From contig JAIRSJ010000029.1 in NCBI GenBank assembly GCA_031255525.1, forward strand, positions 1-58,192: a stretch of 58,192 nt of DNA. Direction: 5' to 3'. Position numbers and translations under genes: made by a program. The notes beneath the pieces were generated by a model. It was not told the DNA's origin. It saw only the letters and a program-made list of their open reading frames with translations, and ran no database searches. Position 1 is the first letter of the stretch. Every line of letters begins with the position of its first letter. The DNA is from Campylobacteraceae bacterium. Its GTDB lineage: Bacteria > Campylobacterota > Campylobacteria > Campylobacterales > Campylobacteraceae. Positions 54,887 through 58,192 of this stretch are shown piece by piece.

Positions 54887-55002
54887 TCTTCGCCGAAAAA
54901 GTTCATTAAAGAGTTTGAAGCGATAAGGTGAAGAGTGTTTTTCTATATAGCTTCACAAACGACGGTCTCATTGCGGTACAAAATGTGCCTTTTTATAACA
55001 AA

Positions 55003-55029
55003 CTAAAGCTGCAAAACCCGCAGCTTTAG
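55003..55029 (+). terminator. Perfect 10-bp stem hairpin downstream of the lipoprotein
   Basis: CTAAAGCTGC-aaaaccc-GCAGCTTTAG; no long T run. Confidence 0.5.
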
Positions 55030-55996
55030 CTCTACAGTCAAATAAAACTTTTTACAATAATCTTAATTTTTTTAGAAATTGTCGTATTTGTAAGTGCGAT
55101 CAAATCATATATCCGATAAAACGGTATTTTATAGGAAGCAGACAGTTTGTGCGAATGACAACAAGAGCAATATAATTATATTTGTAATAAGCGGTTTTTA
55201 TATGCGACAAGACTTTGGTTTTTAAAAATTTGCTTTACAGATAAAAGCGTATTGCGATCTTAGGATATTGAATCTAAAAAGTTTTAAAGGTGTACATAAA
55301 AGATTTTATATCGCAAGCCATTGTTTTGACTCTATCCGTAAAATACCGCAACTTTCAAAATATGGAGGTTTCATAATTCAATATTTGGGCAGTATAAAAT
55401 AACTAAGCAAAAATGCGAACGCAATAACGCTTTTAAATTAAAAGATTTGATAATTTTAAAAGAATAAATATCCATTTGCATGAAATCCAAGAAGTTTTAC
55501 ATGCAAAATGATATTAATATTGACACAGTCATTGGTGTTAAAAGTGACATTGGTGATGAATGGCCGCTTATGGAATGTGCAGAGACGTTATCAAGTGTTT
55601 TGGTTGCTTGTTTATCTCTTGGAAGATGAAAGCATAAATGCTTTTGTTGCACTTGTATGACGCCGCAGTTACAAGAGTAACGAAAAGAGCTATTTGGTTT
55701 TTACAAAGAGATGAACTTCAAGGAGTATCGCTCATAAATTCGGTCATATATTTAACGGTGATATGACTAAATATCCGCTCAATCGGCATACTAAACGGTA
55801 TTATGGGTTTGATCGGCAAATTTATTATCGATACAAGTCGCGCGTGAAACGCAATCAAAGTATTTTATTGCCTGCATGGGCTAAGTTTGTTTGCAAAGAC
55901 GTTTTTAAGTGCGATTTATGTGTAATTTTGATAGATAGTACTCTTGTAGGTGCATTTTTGTACATCGTGCAAAGTTTTTAAAGGATAAAATGCCAC

Positions 55997-56530
55997 TTAG
56001 CTTATGTGTTCTGTTAAGATTTTAATCCCTATGCCTATTAGTATAACTCCACCCAAAACTTCTGCCGCGCTTCCAAGCCAACTGCCGCTTCTGGCCCCCA
56101 TTTTTACTCCGATAAATGAAAATATAAAAGTAACTGCAGCGATAACCAAAATACTCGCGTACAAGTTAAAATCTAAAAAAATGAGTGTAAAACCGGCTGC
56201 TAAAGCATCAAGACTTGTGGCAATCGAGAGTAAAATTAGCGTTTTGTGTGTCAAAGAAAAGTTACTGTTTTCATCTTTTTTAAAACTTTCATATATCATT
56301 TTAAGTCCTAAAAACACTAAAAGCGCAAAAGCTATCCAATGGTCAAAACTATTTATATATTCCGAACTTTTTTTGCCAAGCATAAAACCAAGCAAGGGCA
56401 TAATGCCTTGAAAAGCTCCGAAATAAAGAGCTGTTTTGATAGCTGCATTTTTATTTTTTGAGCCTATCCCCAAAGATACGGCAAAAGCGTCTAAAGAGAG
56501 CGCAAAAGATAATAGTAACAGTTCAATCAT
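55997..56530 (-). CDS. mntP: Manganese efflux pump MntP
   Basis: LLLLSFALSLDAFAVSLGIG, ATSLDALAAGFTL repeat architecture. Confidence 0.92.
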   Translation of the reverse strand: MIELLLLSFALSLDAFAVSLGIGSKNKNAAIKTALYFGAFQGIMPLLGFMLGKKSSEYINSFDHWIAFALLVFLGLKMIYESFKKDENSNFSLTHKTLILLSIATSLDALAAGFTLIFLDFNLYASILVIAAVTFIFSFIGVKMGARSGSWLGSAAEVLGGVILIGIGIKILTEHIS

Positions 56531-56548
56531 TTGATATTTCGCGACTCT

Positions 56549-58192
56549 TTATTGACACCCGTCGCACTCAATGCTTCTATCAGCTATATCGACAGAGGTT
56601 GTTTCCGGAGATTGACTTCTTAGATAATAGACCGATTTTAATCCGAGTTTCCAGCCCAACATGTAGATATCGTTTAAATATTTTCCGCTCGCTTTATCAA
56701 GCGTGATAAAGATATTTAAACTTTGTCCCTGATCTATCCATTTTTGACGGATAGCGCCCGCTTGTATCAAAAGTTTTTGATCAAGTTCATATGCGGGAGT
56801 ATAAAAATTCCAAGTGTCAAGTGAAAGCTTAGGAGCAGTTACAGGTATCATGCCTGAGAGATTTTCTTCAAACCATTTTCTTTTGTAGACCGGTTCTATC
56901 GTCTGCGTTGTACCGACCAAAATAGATATAGAGCTTGTGGGCGCGATGGCCATCAAATACCCGTTTCTCATGCCGTCTGTTTTGACTTTTTCTCTCAATT
57001 TTTCCCAATCGTATGTGTAGCTGAAAAGTCCGCCTCTATCTACGAGCTTTTTTGCGTTTTCATTAGCTATATCTATAGGAAAAATCCCTTTGCTCCATTT
57101 TGAGCCTTCAAATTCGGGATATACACCTTTTTCCAAGCCTAAATTGCTTGAGGCTTTTATGGCGTTGTAGCTTATCGCTTCCATTATCTCATCTATCTTT
57201 GCCAAATGTTCATATCCGCCCCATGGTATTTTATTTTCCGCCAACATCTGCGCCTCTCCCATTATTCCAAGACCTATAGAGCGCGATAATAGATTGGTAT
57301 GTTTAACTTTGGCGTGCGGATAAAAATTGAGGTCTATAACGTTATCAAGCATTCTGATTGCTACTGGTACAACTCTCTCTATGTCATCTTTCGTATTTAT
57401 TTTGGAGAGGTTTATGCTGGCCAAATTGCAAACTGCGGTTTTTCCCTCCTTCACAGCTTTCTCCACAATAAATATCTCTTTACCTCCTATAACGTCAAGC
57501 GCGGTTATCTTTTTGGCTTTTTTGGTTACTCCGCCGTCCGTTTTTATAATCTCGTTTTCTTCAAATAGGCTTTCGCTACCGTCGCTATATACGACTTTTG
57601 TCATATAGTGATTTGTTTGAGTATTTTGAAATATCTCAGTGCATAAGTTTGAACTTCTGATAATTCCTTTATGATTGTTCGGATTTGCTCTGTTTGCACC
57701 GTCTTTAAAGCACAAAAACGGGCTTCCGGATTCGAAATAGTTAGTCAGTATTTTTTTCCACAGCTCTTTTGCTTTGATAAACTCTTTTGGTATGTCCGGA
57801 TTTTTTTCATACTCCTCATACCTTTTATCAAACTCTTCACCGTACAGTTCGCAAAGATCAGGCGTATCTACAGGGTCAAAAAGCGTCCACATGGCGTCTT
57901 GCTCTATTCTTTTCATGAAAAGGTCGTTTATCCAAAGAGCAGGGAACAGTTCATGCGTGCGGCGTCTCTCTTCGCCGGAATTTTTTTTCAAATCCAAAAA
58001 ATCAGATACGTCCATATGCCACGGCTCTATATATACGGCGATTGCACCCTTTCTTGTTCCGAGCTGATCAACTGCAACAGCAATATCATTTGTGATTTTC
58101 AAAAATGGAATTATACCGCCTGCCGCATTTTTGTGACCGTCTATCATGCTGCCCATAGCACGCACCAAGCTCCAATCCCAGCCGATACCGCC
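56549..58192 (-). CDS. nrdA: Ribonucleoside-diphosphate reductase alpha subunit, C-terminal part (5' end off right edge)
   Basis: GGIGWDWSLVRAMGSMIDG, YIEPWHMDVSDFLDLKKNSGEERRRTHELFPALWI, C-terminal ECDGCQ; in frame to the window edge. Confidence 0.95.
   Translation of the reverse strand, partial: GGIGWDWSLVRAMGSMIDGHKNAAGGIIPFLKITNDIAVAVDQLGTRKGAIAVYIEPWHMDVSDFLDLKKNSGEERRRTHELFPALWINDLFMKRIEQDAMWTLFDPVDTPDLCELYGEEFDKRYEEYEKNPDIPKEFIKAKELWKKILTNYFESGSPFLCFKDGANRANPNNHKGIIRSSNLCTEIFQNTQTNHYMTKVVYSDGSESLFEENEIIKTDGGVTKKAKKITALDVIGGKEIFIVEKAVKEGKTAVCNLASINLSKINTKDDIERVVPVAIRMLDNVIDLNFYPHAKVKHTNLLSRSIGLGIMGEAQMLAENKIPWGGYEHLAKIDEIMEAISYNAIKASSNLGLEKGVYPEFEGSKWSKGIFPIDIANENAKKLVDRGGLFSYTYDWEKLREKVKTDGMRNGYLMAIAPTSSISILVGTTQTIEPVYKRKWFEENLSGMIPVTAPKLSLDTWNFYTPAYELDQKLLIQAGAIRQKWIDQGQSLNIFITLDKASGKYLNDIYMLGWKLGLKSVYYLRSQSPETTSVDIADRSIECDGCQ

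Overview
Chromosomal window of a Campylobacterota (epsilonproteobacterial) genome. This rests on gene content and order (dnaA-dnaN-gyrB beside ruvC, CcsBA, futalosine-pathway mqnD, recA-eno-FtsB-like) and on TGTGAAAA-type DnaA boxes; no taxonomic search was run. Main parts: (1) ~1-12.1 kb, part of an aryl-polyene/dialkylresorcinol-type pigment cluster: DarB-like KASIII, DarA-like protein, ABC exporter, two ACPs, two KASII, a KS-like protein without the catalytic Cys, LpxL-like acyltransferase, GT2, methyltransferase, BtrH-like protein. (2) 12.5-34.7 kb, housekeeping genes: DsbC-like, antiporter, tsaD, ribE, mnmG, livJHMGF, ccsBA, murB, mqnD, recA, eno. The SRP RNA gene lies on the minus strand just after them. 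(3) 35-38.4 kb, a Gly-rich lipoprotein pair with duplicated 3' hairpins, plus small accessory ORFs. (4) 38.4-46.9 kb, the origin region (queF, degenerate GGDEF/EAL protein, gyrB, dnaN, dnaA, ruvC). The dnaN-dnaA gap holds DnaA boxes and a TAG/TAA triplet run resembling a DnaA-trio. (5) 46.9-56 kb, an accessory/decaying region: GLUG-repeat lipoprotein, REP-like inverted repeats, decayed YeeE/YedE and rhodanese genes, a second DnaA-box cluster upstream of typA, and a third Gly-rich lipoprotein. (6) mntP and the 3' part of nrdA. I saw no tRNA, rRNA, CRISPR array or intact transposase.
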